DNA of 64,000 nucleotides from Accumulibacter sp. (GCA_024235695.1 JACKLX010000013.1:55492-119491), one strand, 5' to 3'. Positions 1 through 9,436 are shown, counted from the first letter of the stretch. A program made the numbers and translations. The notes: a model not told the origin generated them from the letters alone.

Positions 1-133
1 CCTGCTGCCATCCGACAAGGTGGTCGAAGAGGCCGCCTTCGACAAGTACATCTACATCAGGGACGCCTACCTGCAGCATCGCCGCAATGAGGTCTTCGAC
101 GGTGATCCACCGCGGATCCCGGTCAACTACTAG
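1..133 (+). CDS. mlaA: MlaA (VacJ) lipoprotein, C-terminal end only
   Basis: The reading frame is open from base 2 to a TAG at 131-133 and encodes about 43 residues, ending in DPPRIPVNY. The stretch with YIYIRDAYLQHRR followed by a short hydrophilic tail resembles the C-terminus of MlaA. MlaA is the outer-membrane lipoprotein that removes phospholipids from the outer leaflet and passes them to MlaC. The gene lies directly upstream of mlaC and mlaB, which supports the call. In E. coli mlaA is unlinked to mlaFEDCB; here it sits inside the cluster. Only the tail is visible, so the identification rests on context and a short match. Confidence 0.7.
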   Translation, partial: LLPSDKVVEEAAFDKYIYIRDAYLQHRRNEVFDGDPPRIPVNY

Positions 134-209
134 ACTGCCAGCCAGCGACGCTGACGCAGCCAACGCCGCGTCAGGCAGCAAGCCCCCAATCTCTATGGAA
201 AGCATGTTC

Positions 210-827
210 ATGAAGCGCCTACTGTCCCTGTTCTTTTTTCTAGCGTTGCTGTCTGGTGCCGCTGTTGCGGCAACGGAGCGTTCGCCGGACACCCTCGTCC
301 AGCAAGTCACCGATGACGTGCTGAACATCGTTCGCCAGGACAAGGATATCCAGAGCGGCGACACCAAGAAGGCGATCGCCCTGGTCGATGCCAAGGTGCT
401 GCCGTATTTCGACTTCCAGCGGATGACCGCGCTGGCGGTCGGACGCAACTGGCGGAAAGCCACTCCCGAGCAGCAGAAACGGCTGTCGGAGGAGTTCAAG
501 AAGCTGCTGGTGCGTACCTATTCGAATGCCCTGACGTCTTACAAGGATCAGACCATCTCCTACAAGCCGAGCAGGGTCGAACCCGGCGAAACCGACGTGG
601 TGGTCAAGACCGAGATCGTGCAGCCCGGCAGCAAGCCGGTACAGCTCAATTACGCGCTCGACAAACAGGCTGACGGATGGAAGGTGTACGACGTGATGGT
701 CGCCGGTGTCAGCCTGGTGACCAATTACCGCAGTTCCTTCGCGCAAGAGGTCCGCGACAAGGGTATTGACGGTCTGGTGACGATGCTCAGCGAACGGAAC
801 AAGCAGCTCGAATCCGGCAGCAAATGA
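210..827 (+). CDS. mlaC: MlaC periplasmic phospholipid-binding protein
   Basis: This 205-residue protein is the soluble carrier that shuttles phospholipid between MlaA at the outer membrane and the MlaFEDB complex at the inner membrane. A clear Sec signal peptide (MKRLLSLFFFLALLSG, then AAVAA) starts at the ATG at 210, which has GGAA about 9 bases upstream. The ATGs at 195 and 204 are poorer choices. The mature protein has the MlaC/Ttg2D pattern: PDTLVQQVTDDVLNIV near the N-terminus, a central YFDFQRMTALAVGRNWR and a C-terminal VYDVMVAGVSLVTNYRSSF. It overlaps mlaB by 4 bases (ATGA), so the two are probably translationally coupled. Confidence 0.93.
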   Translation: MKRLLSLFFFLALLSGAAVAATERSPDTLVQQVTDDVLNIVRQDKDIQSGDTKKAIALVDAKVLPYFDFQRMTALAVGRNWRKATPEQQKRLSEEFKKLLVRTYSNALTSYKDQTISYKPSRVEPGETDVVVKTEIVQPGSKPVQLNYALDKQADGWKVYDVMVAGVSLVTNYRSSFAQEVRDKGIDGLVTMLSERNKQLESGSK

Positions 828-1117
828 TCGAACAAGCGAAGGGCGGCCTGCGCGTCACGGCGCCGATGGTGATCGCCAACGCGCGGACGCTGCTCGAAAC
901 AGGAGAACGGCTGCTGCGTTCTGTCGAGCGGTCGGCGCAGGCGGTCATCGACCTCGCCGAGGTGCGTGAAGTCGACTCGTCGGCCCTGAGCGTCGTCTTT
1001 GCCTGGCAGCGCAAGGCCGGCCAACGCGACATCAAATTGCGTATTGCCAACCCCCCGGCAAGCATGATCAGCCTGGCCGCGCTTTACGGCGTATCCGAAC
1101 TGCTGCCGCTCGCCTGA
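824..1117 (+). CDS. mlaB: MlaB-type STAS-domain protein
   Basis: A 97-residue single-domain STAS protein. The segment AVIDLAEVREVDSSALSV matches the STAS core strand and the serine-containing loop before the second helix. MlaB is the small cytoplasmic subunit that stabilises the MlaF ATPase in the MlaFEDB phospholipid transporter. Its ATG overlaps the mlaC stop codon. The mlaF, mlaE and mlaD genes are not in the window and presumably lie upstream of mlaA. Small STAS proteins are hard to separate by sequence alone, so the name depends partly on position. Confidence 0.85.
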   Translation: MIEQAKGGLRVTAPMVIANARTLLETGERLLRSVERSAQAVIDLAEVREVDSSALSVVFAWQRKAGQRDIKLRIANPPASMISLAALYGVSELLPLA

Positions 1118-1143
1118 CCGCGCGACGCACGTTCGTCGCCAGC

Positions 1144-2076
1144 ATGGATGCCATGAGCGTCGCCGTTGCCATTGATCGAGTCGAAAAGCGCTTTGCCTCG
1201 CTGCGGGCGCTCGCCGGTGTTTCGCTGCAGATTGCCGAAGGCGAGTTCTTCGGCCTGCTCGGCCCCAACGGGGCCGGCAAGACGACCCTGATTTCGTGCC
1301 TGGCCGGCCTGGTCAGGCCGGACGCCGGTGCGCTCAGCGTGATGGGCCACGACGTCGTCACCGATTATCGCGAAGCGCGGCGCCGGCTGGGTGTCGTACC
1401 GCAGGAACTGGTCTTCGATCCGTTCTTCTCGGTGCGCGAGACACTGCGTATTCAGTCGGGTTACTTCGGAATTCGCAAGAACGATGACTGGATCGACGAG
1501 ATCCTCGCCAACCTCGATCTCACCAGCAAGGCCGAGGTCAACATGCGCCGCCTTTCGGGCGGCATGAAACGCCGGGTGCTGGTCGCCCAGGCGCTGGTAC
1601 ACAAACCGCCGGTGATCGTCCTCGACGAGCCCACCGCCGGTGTCGACGTGGAGTTGCGCCAGGGCCTGTGGCAGTTCGTCCGCCGTCTCAACCAGGACGG
1701 CCACACGGTGATCCTGACAACGCACTATCTCGAAGAGGCCGAAGCGCTGTGCGGACGAATCGCGATGCTCAAGCAAGGACACGTGGTGGCGCTCGACACC
1801 ACCCGTAACCTGCTCGCCGGAGTCGCTGGCCAGACGCTGCAGTTGCGGCTGGCAGGATCGCAACCGCTGCCACCGGCGCTTGGCGCGCGGGCGACGGAGA
1901 GCGACGGCAACTGGATCTTCCATCTCGCTGGACTCGACGAGATCGAACCCTTGCTGGCGGCGCTGCGCGAGGGCAACTGCGTGATCGACGATCTGCGACT
2001 GACGCAAAGCGACCTCGAGGACGTCTTCCTCGGCGTCATGCAGAACAGCGGCAGTGCGCACGAGGGCGGACGATGA
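1144..2076 (+). CDS. ABC-2 type exporter ATPase (YadG-like)
   Basis: A 310-residue cytoplasmic ATPase. Visible motifs are Walker A GPNGAGKTT (about residues 41-49), the signature LSGGMKRR, Walker B VIVLDEPTAGVD and the switch histidine in TTHYLEEAEAL. The C-terminal ~90 residues form the variable extension typical of drug, polysaccharide or lipid exporters of the YadG/CcmA group. It overlaps the following permease gene by 4 bases, which makes a dedicated two-gene exporter. The substrate cannot be read from the sequence. Its place between mlaB and ibaG-murA suggests a cell-envelope role. The start could also be the ATG at 1153; no strong ribosome-binding site distinguishes them. Confidence 0.9.
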   Translation: MDAMSVAVAIDRVEKRFASLRALAGVSLQIAEGEFFGLLGPNGAGKTTLISCLAGLVRPDAGALSVMGHDVVTDYREARRRLGVVPQELVFDPFFSVRETLRIQSGYFGIRKNDDWIDEILANLDLTSKAEVNMRRLSGGMKRRVLVAQALVHKPPVIVLDEPTAGVDVELRQGLWQFVRRLNQDGHTVILTTHYLEEAEALCGRIAMLKQGHVVALDTTRNLLAGVAGQTLQLRLAGSQPLPPALGARATESDGNWIFHLAGLDEIEPLLAALREGNCVIDDLRLTQSDLEDVFLGVMQNSGSAHEGGR

Positions 2077-2828
2077 GCCGCGGCTTCGTGACGCTGCTCT
2101 ACAAGGAGGTCCTGCGCTTCTGGAAGGTAAGCTTCCAGACCGTCGGCGCACCGGTGCTGACCGCACTGCTGTACCTGATGATCTTCTCACACGTGCTGGA
2201 ATCGCACGTGCAGGTGCACGGCGTCCCCTACGGTGCTTTTCTGATTCCCGGACTGGTGATCATGTCGGCGCTGCAGAACGCCTTCGCCAACAGCTCGTCG
2301 AGCCTGATCCAGTCCAAGGTGACCGGCAGCGTGGTCTTCGTGCTGCTGCCGCCGATCTCCTACGTCGAGTTCTTCCTCGCCTATGTCGTCGCGGCAATGC
2401 TGCGCGGGATGATGGTCGGTGTCGGTGTGCTGGCGGTGACGATGTGGTTCGCGCCGCTGACCTTCGTCGCGCCGCAGTGGATTCTGCTGTTCATCGCCCT
2501 CGGTGGCGGCATCATGGGAACTCTGGGGATGATTGCCGGCATCTGGGCCGACAAGTTCGACCAGCTGGCGGGTTTTCAGAATTTCCTGATCATGCCGCTG
2601 ACGATGCTTTCCGGCGTCTTTTACTCGATTCACTCGCTGCCGGAATTCTGGCAGCTGGTGTCGCGCTTCAATCCCGTGTTCTATATGATCGACGGCTTTC
2701 GCTTCGGCTTTTTCGGCGTCTCAGACGTTGCCCCGGAGATCAGTCTGACGGTCGTCATGGCCAGCTTCCTGGCGGTTTCAGCGGCAACGCTGGTACTGCT
2801 CAGAAGCGGTTACAAACTGAGGTCCTGA
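2073..2828 (+). CDS. ABC-2 type exporter permease (YadH-like)
   Basis: A 251-residue integral membrane protein with about six hydrophobic helices. It contains a conserved block PGLVIMSALQNAF and the segment MPLTMLSGVFYSIHSLPEFW, both characteristic of ABC-2 permeases of the YadH/NodJ type. It overlaps the ATPase gene upstream (ATGA) and ends 3 bases before ibaG. Together they form a minimal homodimeric exporter: two ATPases and two permeases. The substrate is unknown. Confidence 0.9.
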   Translation: MSRGFVTLLYKEVLRFWKVSFQTVGAPVLTALLYLMIFSHVLESHVQVHGVPYGAFLIPGLVIMSALQNAFANSSSSLIQSKVTGSVVFVLLPPISYVEFFLAYVVAAMLRGMMVGVGVLAVTMWFAPLTFVAPQWILLFIALGGGIMGTLGMIAGIWADKFDQLAGFQNFLIMPLTMLSGVFYSIHSLPEFWQLVSRFNPVFYMIDGFRFGFFGVSDVAPEISLTVVMASFLAVSAATLVLLRSGYKLRS

Positions 2829-2831
2829 ATC

Positions 2832-3077
2832 ATGATGCAGCCTGAACAAGTCCATCGGATCATCGCCGACGGCATCTCCTGCGAACACCTGCAGGTCACC
2901 GGCGATGGACAGCATTTCGAGGCCCTGATCGTCAGCAGCGAATTCGTCGGCCGAAACCGCGTGCAGCGGCAGCAGCGGGTGAATGAGATCCTGCGCGCGC
3001 ACTTCAACAGCGGCGAGCTGCACGCGCTGTCGATGAAGACCCAGACTCCCGACGAATGGAGTGCCGCGCGTGGATAA
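2832..3077 (+). CDS. ibaG: BolA/IbaG family protein
   Basis: An 81-residue BolA-fold protein. The conserved core includes [18 protein letters not shown] followed by [14 protein letters not shown] and the C-terminal [13 protein letters not shown] block found in IbaG (YrbA). BolA-family proteins partner with monothiol glutaredoxins in Fe-S trafficking. IbaG is repeatedly encoded next to murA and the mla genes, as here. The stop codon (TAA, 3075-3077) overlaps the preferred start of murA. Confidence 0.92.
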   Translation: MMQPEQVHRIIADGISCEHLQVTGDGQHFEALIVSSEFVGRNRVQRQQRVNEILRAHFNSGELHALSMKTQTPDEWSAARG

Positions 3078-4332
3078 GCTGCTGATCCAGGGCGGCGTCC
3101 CGCTGTCCGGCGAAATCGTCATTTCCGGTGCCAAGAACGCCGCGCTGCCGATTCTCTGCGCCAGTCTGCTGTCGTCCGAGCCGCTCGAACTGCACAATGT
3201 GCCGCAACTGAAGGATATCTCGACGATGCTGCGTCTGCTTCGGCAGATGGGCGTCGAGGTCAGCGACGAAGGCAGTGAACAGCTGCTCCTGAACAGCCGG
3301 GGACTCGACAACCCGCTCGCGCCGTACGACATGGTCAAGACCATGCGCGCCGCAATCCTCGTTCTCGGCCCCTTGCTGGCGCGCCACGGCGAGGCACGCG
3401 TGTCGCTGCCGGGGGGGTGCGCGATCGGCGCGCGACCGGTCGAGCAGCACATCAAGGGCTTGCAGGCGATGGGAGCCGAAATCCACGTCGAGCACGGCTA
3501 CGTCCATGCCCGGGCGAAGGGCAAACGAGGCCTTGTGGGAGCACGAATCATCACCGACATGGTCACCGTCACCGGTACCGAAAATCTGATGATGGCGGCG
3601 GTCCTGGCCCAGGGCGAAACGGTCATCGAGAATGCCGCTCGCGAACCCGAGGTGGTCGATCTGGCCAACTGCCTGGTGTCGATGGGCGCACAGATTGCCG
3701 GCGCTGGTACCGACAGGATCCGCATCCAGGGCGTAGAGCGCCTGCACGGCGCGACCCACGCGATCATGGCAGATCGCATCGAAACCGGCACCTACCTTTG
3801 TGCGGCCGCGGCCACCGGTGGTCGGATTCGTCTGACCAACACCTCTGCCGCCTACCTCGATGCGGTGGTCGACAAGTTGTTCGACGCTGGCTGCGAATTG
3901 TTTACCGAACGTAGCGCGATCACCCTCCAGGCACCGCAGAGACTGAAAGCGGTGAGTATCCGCACCTCGCCCTACCCGGCCTTCCCGACCGATATGCAAG
4001 CGCAGTTCATGGCCATCAACTGCGTTGCCGAAGGGTCGGCGGTGATCCGCGAAACGATTTTCGAGAACCGCTTCATGCACGCCGTCGAACTGATCCGTCT
4101 CGGGGCGGACATCAAGATCGACGCCAGCAATGCCATGGTGACCGGCGTCGACCACCTCGACGGCGCGACGGTGATGGCCACCGACCTGCGCGCCTCGGCC
4201 AGCCTGGTCATCGCTGGACTGGTCGCGCAGGGCGAAACGACGATTGACCGCATCTATCATCTCGACCGCGGTTACGAACGAATCGAGGAAAAGCTTGGCC
4301 AACTCGGCGCGCGCGTCAGGCGGATTCGCTGA
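3070..4332 (+). CDS. murA: UDP-N-acetylglucosamine 1-carboxyvinyltransferase (MurA)
   Basis: MurA transfers enolpyruvate from PEP to UDP-GlcNAc, the first committed step of peptidoglycan synthesis, in the cytoplasm. I place the start at the GTG at 3070, giving VDKLLIQGG, which matches the usual MDK... N-terminus. A GGAG lies at 3058-3061, 8 bases upstream. A GTG at 3061 is in frame but sits on that site. The protein is 420 residues. The KNAALP loop near residue 22 and the catalytic-loop cysteine in [10 protein letters not shown] (about residue 117; Cys115 in E. coli) are present. The cysteine, rather than aspartate, predicts fosfomycin sensitivity by the known mechanism. Confidence 0.97.
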   Translation: MDKLLIQGGVPLSGEIVISGAKNAALPILCASLLSSEPLELHNVPQLKDISTMLRLLRQMGVEVSDEGSEQLLLNSRGLDNPLAPYDMVKTMRAAILVLGPLLARHGEARVSLPGGCAIGARPVEQHIKGLQAMGAEIHVEHGYVHARAKGKRGLVGARIITDMVTVTGTENLMMAAVLAQGETVIENAAREPEVVDLANCLVSMGAQIAGAGTDRIRIQGVERLHGATHAIMADRIETGTYLCAAAATGGRIRLTNTSAAYLDAVVDKLFDAGCELFTERSAITLQAPQRLKAVSIRTSPYPAFPTDMQAQFMAINCVAEGSAVIRETIFENRFMHAVELIRLGADIKIDASNAMVTGVDHLDGATVMATDLRASASLVIAGLVAQGETTIDRIYHLDRGYERIEEKLGQLGARVRRIR

Positions 4333-4439
4333 GCCTTCGCGAAACGCGGGCCACGGATCACCGGCCTGGCGCGCCGGGTGATTGACCGCGATCACCCGCC
4401 TACGCCGCAAGCGGGCAACGCCCGGTCTGCGCTGGCCGG

Positions 4440-4730
4440 CTACTTGCCGGCGGCGGCACCTTCGATCAATTGCAGATCGTTGTCCTGGGCGAAGTGCAGC
4501 ACGAAGCGATAGGCCATCGGTTCCACTTCGTACAGCCGTCCATCGACGAAAACGGCTTTCTCACCCTTGTAGCTTCGCGGCCCGACGTATGGCGAATAGC
4601 GCATCCGCTTCTCGGCACCGAAAGCCGAAAGAACGCCGCACAACCGCTCGGCCCAGTCGCTGGGGCGAAACTTCTTGCCGGCGGTGGTCAGGCCGACGAT
4701 GATGAAAGACGAATGATACGGAGTGGTCAT
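4440..4730 (-). CDS. DUF3579 family protein
   Basis: A 96-residue protein of unknown function. The N-terminal half contains TTAGKKFRPSDWAERLCGV and the C-terminal half contains YEVEPMAYRFVLHFAQDNDLQ. Both blocks are the conserved core of DUF3579, a short family I know mainly from betaproteobacteria. No signal peptide or membrane segment is visible, so it should be cytoplasmic. It is convergent with murA and stands alone. No biochemical role is known to me. Confidence 0.8.
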   Translation of the reverse strand: MTTPYHSSFIIVGLTTAGKKFRPSDWAERLCGVLSAFGAEKRMRYSPYVGPRSYKGEKAVFVDGRLYEVEPMAYRFVLHFAQDNDLQLIEGAAAGK

Positions 4731-5011
4731 ATCTCGGTGGTGTCGTAACGAGGGATCCCGCGAACTGATCTTGTCGACCGTTCCTGAACGGCCAAGGATG
4801 ATGTCGACGCGTGGATCTTACCAGAAAGGCGGCTGTCTGACGGGGCTGGCCTGGTCCCCGGTTGCAAGCGGACGGCGATCGGGTCGGGTATTGTCCGCGG
4901 CCTCAGCGAGGCAAGCGGACGATCGGCCGTGGCGCGGGCCAGGCAATCGCTGCGGCTGGGCGCCGCCGTACCGGCATGACAAGCAGGGTCTGCGACTCGA
5001 ACGGGTTGCGA

Positions 5012-5086
5012 TGGTGGGCGATAGTGGGATCGAACCACTGACTTCCACCGTGTGAAGGTGGCACTCTACCGCTGAGTTAATCGCCC
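5012..5086 (-). tRNA. tRNA-Val (anticodon CAC)
   Basis: On the minus strand the sequence folds into a full cloverleaf of 75 nt. The 7-bp acceptor stem is GGGCGAT/ATCGCCC, the D arm contains AGCGGTA, and the anticodon stem is CCACC/GGTGG with loop TTCACAC (anticodon CAC). The T arm is AGTGG-TTCGATC-CCACT. A discriminator A is followed by an encoded CCA end. The CAC anticodon reads GUG valine codons. Confidence 0.96.
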
Positions 5087-5268
5087 GGCTTGCTGGTTCC
5101 GATCCGCTAGCCGGACCGGGCTCCCGTTCGACGGAAGGCGGGATTAGATCACAAGTCGATAGCTCGGTCAATCGGCGTTCTCGCTGTGGGCCTTGCCGGT
5201 CTGCCGGCATCGACATCACGCACCTCCCTGCCGCCAGCTGACGGCCAACGGCGGGCCGCGACGCACGA

Positions 5269-6201
5269 TCATCCCGGCACCAGGAAGTCCTGACTGATGC
5301 CCTCGCCGAGCTCGTAGATGCGATCCATGAAGTCGGTCAGGTATTCGTGCAAGCCACCGGCAAAGACGTCGTCGATACGTGCGAAATGCAATCCCGCATG
5401 CAGCACGCCGGCCCGCCGCTGAGTCTCGGCCGAAGCACTGTTGGCAATCAGCTGCAGCATGCGAACGATACCATCGGCGCAGGCGTGCAAAGACCGCGGC
5501 AAGTCCCTGCGCAGGATCAGCAGTTCGGCAACGCGGCCGGGGGTGATGGCGTCGCGATAGACCTTGCGGTACACCTGAAACGCCGACAACGAGCGTAGCA
5601 GCGCCCCCCAGCGGTAGAAGTCGCTGGCGCCGTCGTCGCCATTGCGCAGGATGTGATACTGCATGTCGAGAATGCGCGCGGTGTTGTCGCCGCGCTCGAT
5701 GAGTCCGCCAAGGCGGATGAAATGCAGGGTATCGTCCCTGAGCATGGTGCCAAAGGTTACACCGCGAATCACTGCCGAACGCAGCTTGACCCAATCGAAG
5801 AACTCGCTGACGCCGCGCGCGAGAATCTGCTCGAAGTCCTGCTGGCGCAGCTCGATCCAGGTGGCATTGACGCTCTCCCACGTCTCGGCGGTCATCGCAC
5901 CACGCACGGCATGCGCATTCTCGCGCGCCGCCCGCACGCAACTGTAGATCGACGAGGGATTGTTCGCGTCGGAAACCATGAAGCGCAGGACATTCTCGAC
6001 ATTGACCTCGTTGTAAACGTCGGCAAAGGTCGTCTCCAGGCTGTTCAGGGCGAGGATCGCGCGCCAGTTCTCGTTCTGCGCGGCGACCGATTGCGGCACC
6101 ATCGACATCTGGTACGAGACGTCGAGCAGGCGTGCCAGGTTTTCGGCGCGCTCGGCATAGCGCGCCATCCAGTAAAGGTGATCGGCTGTGCGACTCAACA
6201 T
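5269..6201 (-). CDS. Alpha-E domain protein (DUF403/COG2307)
   Basis: A 310-residue all-helical protein. It opens with the family signature MLSRTADHLYWMARYAERAE and carries repeated paired helices to the end. Alpha-E proteins have no proven enzymatic activity. Comparative genomics (Iyer, Aravind and colleagues) places them in predicted peptide-synthesis operons with a circularly permuted ATP-grasp ligase and transglutaminases. Here the ATP-grasp gene lies 18 bases upstream on the same strand, so they form an operon. The ATG at 6201 has GGAGAG about 6 bases before it. A fused paralogue of the pair lies at 16534-19092. Confidence 0.92.
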   Translation of the reverse strand: MLSRTADHLYWMARYAERAENLARLLDVSYQMSMVPQSVAAQNENWRAILALNSLETTFADVYNEVNVENVLRFMVSDANNPSSIYSCVRAARENAHAVRGAMTAETWESVNATWIELRQQDFEQILARGVSEFFDWVKLRSAVIRGVTFGTMLRDDTLHFIRLGGLIERGDNTARILDMQYHILRNGDDGASDFYRWGALLRSLSAFQVYRKVYRDAITPGRVAELLILRRDLPRSLHACADGIVRMLQLIANSASAETQRRAGVLHAGLHFARIDDVFAGGLHEYLTDFMDRIYELGEGISQDFLVPG

Positions 6202-6219
6202 GTCTGCTCTCCGTGCATC

Positions 6220-7635
6220 TCAGTTCTCCAACACCCAGGTATCCTTGGTGCCGCCGCCCTGCGACGAGTTGACCACCAGCGAGCCGGCGCGCAAGGCAAC
6301 CCTGGTCAGTCCTCCGGGCACCATGCTGATGCTCTTGCCGGAGAGCACGAAGGGACGCAGGTCAAGGTGGCGCGGGGCGACGCCCGAGTCGACGAAGGTC
6401 GGACAGGTGGACAGCGCCAATGTCGGTTGCGCGATGTACTTTTCCGGAGCGGCGACGATACGCGCCCGGAAGTCCTCGATCTCGGCCCTGGTCGACGCCG
6501 GCCCGACCAGCATCCCGTAGCCACCGGCCCCGTGCACTTCCTTGACCACCAGTTCCGGCAGGTGCGCGAGAACGTACTTGCGGTCTTCCGGCTTGCGCAG
6601 CATCCAGGTCGGCACGTTGTGGAGGGTCGGCTCCTCGCCGAGATAGAAGCGGATCATTTCCGGCACGTAGGGGTAGATCGACTTGTCGTCGGCGACACCA
6701 CCGCCGATGGCGTTGGCCAGCGTGACCTGGCCGGCGCGATAGGCGGCGAGCAGCCCGGGAACGCCGAGCATTGACTCCTTGTTGAACGCCAACGGGTCGA
6801 GAAAGTCGTCGTCGAGCCGGCGATAGATGACATCGACCCGCTGTGGTCCCTGCGTCGTGCGCATGTACACCGTCTCGTCCTTGACGAAGAGGTCCCGCCC
6901 CTCGACCAGTTCGATGCCCATCTGTTGCGCCAGAAAGCTGTGTTCGAAATACGCGCTGTTGTAGGCGCCGGGCGTCAGGACGACTACCGTCGGGTCGGCG
7001 ACGCCGACCGGCGCGACGGTGCGCAGGTTTTCGAGCAGCATGTCCGGATAATGCTGGACGGGTGCGACCTGATGCCGCGAGAACAGCTCGGGGAACAAGC
7101 GCATCATCATCTTGCGGTCCTCGAGCAGGTACGAAACGCCGGACGGCACGCGCAGATTGTCTTCCAGGACGTAAGATTCGCCAGCACCGGCGCGCACCAT
7201 ATCGACGCCAGCGATATGGGCGTAGATGCCGGCCGGCACGTCTACGCCGATCATCTCGCGCCGGAACTGCGCGTTGTTGAGCACCTGCTCGGCGGGAATG
7301 CGCCCGGCGCCGAGAATCTCCTGGTCGTGGTAGATGTCGTGCAGGAAAGCGTTGAGCGCCCTGACGCGCTGCCGCAGGCCGGCCTCCAGCATCGCCCATT
7401 CGGCAGCGGGAATGATGCGCGGAATGATGTCGAAAGGAATCAGCCGCTCGGTGCCCGACTTCTCGCCATAGACGGCGAAGGTGATACCGACCCGGTGGAA
7501 CGCGATGTCGGCCTCGGCCTGCTTGCGTGCGAGCCGCTCCGGCGGCATCGCTGCCAGCCATTCGGCGAAAAGCCGGTAGTGCGGACGCAGCGCTCCGCTC
7601 GCGTCGTACATCTCATCGTAGAATTCTGCAGTCAT
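6220..7635 (-). CDS. Circularly permuted ATP-grasp protein (COG2308)
   Basis: A 471-residue predicted peptide or amide ligase of the circularly permuted ATP-grasp type 2 family. I chose the ATG at 7635 ([14 protein letters not shown]), which matches the usual YDEM start. Upstream in-frame sequence is low-complexity and looks non-coding. Family blocks include [44 protein letters not shown], the [12 protein letters not shown] metal/ATP region, and near the end [22 protein letters not shown] followed by [12 protein letters not shown]. It is the first gene of a two-gene operon with the alpha-E protein. The substrate is unknown. Confidence 0.93.
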   Translation of the reverse strand: MTAEFYDEMYDASGALRPHYRLFAEWLAAMPPERLARKQAEADIAFHRVGITFAVYGEKSGTERLIPFDIIPRIIPAAEWAMLEAGLRQRVRALNAFLHDIYHDQEILGAGRIPAEQVLNNAQFRREMIGVDVPAGIYAHIAGVDMVRAGAGESYVLEDNLRVPSGVSYLLEDRKMMMRLFPELFSRHQVAPVQHYPDMLLENLRTVAPVGVADPTVVVLTPGAYNSAYFEHSFLAQQMGIELVEGRDLFVKDETVYMRTTQGPQRVDVIYRRLDDDFLDPLAFNKESMLGVPGLLAAYRAGQVTLANAIGGGVADDKSIYPYVPEMIRFYLGEEPTLHNVPTWMLRKPEDRKYVLAHLPELVVKEVHGAGGYGMLVGPASTRAEIEDFRARIVAAPEKYIAQPTLALSTCPTFVDSGVAPRHLDLRPFVLSGKSISMVPGGLTRVALRAGSLVVNSSQGGGTKDTWVLEN

Positions 7636-8146
7636 GGTGCTCGGCGCCAAGGTAGGTCCTGTCGAGACAAGCAATAAGCGCGCCACATGCTTCAAGTCGC
7701 TGCGACCCCGGCTGGCCGGGCGGCCGGCGAGCCGGGTTGCCGAGATATGGTGCGCCGGGCGTCGTCGGCGCACCACCATGGTGCATCGCACATGGCAGAG
7801 CCGACGGATGGCAAGCGCGGCACCTGACTGAATTCGACGTTCGGGGTGGCGACGGCGCGAAACCGGAACGGCTTGCAGTCGGCAAGACACCGGTCGCCGA
7901 TGGCGGCCAGCAGAGCCAGCGCTGGCCAGGCGCAGATGCGGTCAGAGCGGACGACAGCCCGGCACGGTCGCTGCGTCAGCCGGCCGCAAGCGGCATTGAA
8001 CAGTGACCAGCCGGTAATGGCGCCAGCGGTCACGTCGACCACGACATCGGCGGCGAGCGGTCCGCCAGGCGACCCCTGCCGATCCTTCCGGGGATCTCTT
8101 CAGCCGGTCAGAGTGGCGTCACGGCGAACACCCCGGCGCGCCACGG
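7636..8146. other. Intergenic region without a recognisable gene
   Basis: About 510 bases lie between the ATP-grasp gene and the end of gltA, both on the minus strand. Open frames in it lack recognisable domains or ribosome-binding sites and look like GC-rich noise. The region should hold the promoter of the ATP-grasp/alpha-E operon, but I see no convincing -35/-10 pair and no hairpin-plus-T terminator for gltA. Confidence 0.5.
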
Positions 8147-9436
8147 TCAAGAAGCCGCGGGCACACTGCGCCTGGCGACGCCCTCGTAGATCTGACGCGG
8201 CCGAGCGATCTTGTACTCGGGGTCGGCGCGCATCTCTTCCCACTGCGCCATCCAGCCCGCGGTACGAGCCACCGAGACGATACAGGCGAACATCGACGCC
8301 GGTATGCCGAGCGCCTTCTGCAGAATGCCCGAGTAGAAGTCGATGTTGGGGTACAGCTTGTTCTTGACGAAGTAGGGATCTTCGAGCGCGATCTTGTCCA
8401 GCGCGATGGCCAGCTTGAACAGGCGATCGTTTTCGAGACCCAGTTCGGTGAGCACGTCGGTGCATAGCCGGCGCATCAGCTTGGCCCGCGGGTCGAAGTT
8501 GCGATACACGTAGAGACCGAAGCCCGTCAGCTTCATGCGATCGCCCTCGACGTGCGAGCGACTGATCATTTCGGCCACCCGCGACACGTCGCCGACTTCG
8601 TCGAGCATCGCCAGGCAGGCTTCACTGGCGCCGCCGTGCACCGGTCCCGACAGACAGGCGATCGCCGCGGAAATGCAGGCGAACGGATTGGCGCCCGATG
8701 AACCGGCCATCCGCACCGTCGACGTGGACGCATCCTGAGCGTGATCGGCGTGCAGGGTCAACAGCCTGTCGAAGGCACGCACCAGAACCGGATTGGGGTG
8801 GAACTCCTCGGCCGGAACACCAAACATCATGTGCAGGAAGTTGGCCGCGTAGCCCAGATCGGCGCGCGGAGCAACCGGCGGCTGGCCGACGGTATACTTG
8901 TAGGCCATCGCAGCCAGAGTCGGCATCTTGGCAATGATCCGATGGATCGTCAGGCTGCGCTGCTCGACGTCGGAAAAGTCCGCCGCTTCGCGATGAAAGG
9001 CCGACAGAGCCCCGACCACGCCGACCATCACCGGCATCGGATGGGCATCGCGACGAAAACCTTGATAGAACTTCACCATCTGGTCATGGACCGGCGCGTT
9101 CTTCTTGATCGTCGCCTCGAAAGCCGCCTTTTGCTCGACATTCGGCAGTTCGCCGTTCTTCAGCAAATGGGCGACTTCAAGGAAGTCACAATGCTCGGTA
9201 AGTTGTTCGATCGGGTAACCGCGATAGAGGAGTTCGCCCTTGGCACCATCGATGAAGGTAATGCTCGACTTGCAACTGGCGGTCGACTCGAAGCCGGCGT
9301 CGTAACCGAAGCGATCGGTATTGCCGCCCAGCGCGCGGATGTCGATGCAGTCATTGCCGTGCGTCGGTGACAGAATCGGAAAGTCCACCGGACTCTCGCC
9401 GGTAATGGTCAGCGTCGCCTTGCGTTCGATGCTCAT
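8147..9436 (-). CDS. gltA: Type II citrate synthase with altered catalytic motif
   Basis: A 429-residue protein aligning along its whole length with hexameric proteobacterial citrate synthases (oxaloacetate + acetyl-CoA to citrate). Present are DIRALG near residue 32, LHADHAQDASTSTVR (229-242), GPVHGGASEA with His267 (E. coli His264), YPNIDFYSG with Asp366 (E. coli Asp362), and Arg391 and Arg412 for oxaloacetate binding. The block that normally reads GFGHRVYKN reads GFGLYVYRN (305-313). Thus the position of catalytic His305 is leucine and the next arginine is tyrosine. The bases at 8510-8515 confirm this. Start: ATG at 9436 with AGGGG about 9 bases upstream. It may be a paralogue with changed activity. 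The gene stands alone. Confidence 0.9.
   Translation of the reverse strand: MSIERKATLTITGESPVDFPILSPTHGNDCIDIRALGGNTDRFGYDAGFESTASCKSSITFIDGAKGELLYRGYPIEQLTEHCDFLEVAHLLKNGELPNVEQKAAFEATIKKNAPVHDQMVKFYQGFRRDAHPMPVMVGVVGALSAFHREAADFSDVEQRSLTIHRIIAKMPTLAAMAYKYTVGQPPVAPRADLGYAANFLHMMFGVPAEEFHPNPVLVRAFDRLLTLHADHAQDASTSTVRMAGSSGANPFACISAAIACLSGPVHGGASEACLAMLDEVGDVSRVAEMISRSHVEGDRMKLTGFGLYVYRNFDPRAKLMRRLCTDVLTELGLENDRLFKLAIALDKIALEDPYFVKNKLYPNIDFYSGILQKALGIPASMFACIVSVARTAGWMAQWEEMRADPEYKIARPRQIYEGVARRSVPAAS

Noticed and set aside
4355-4384. Imperfect inverted repeat (ATCACCGGC / GCCGGGTGAT) after murA
   Set aside because: The stem has a bulge and no T-run follows, so I do not call it a terminator; it may be chance in GC-rich sequence.
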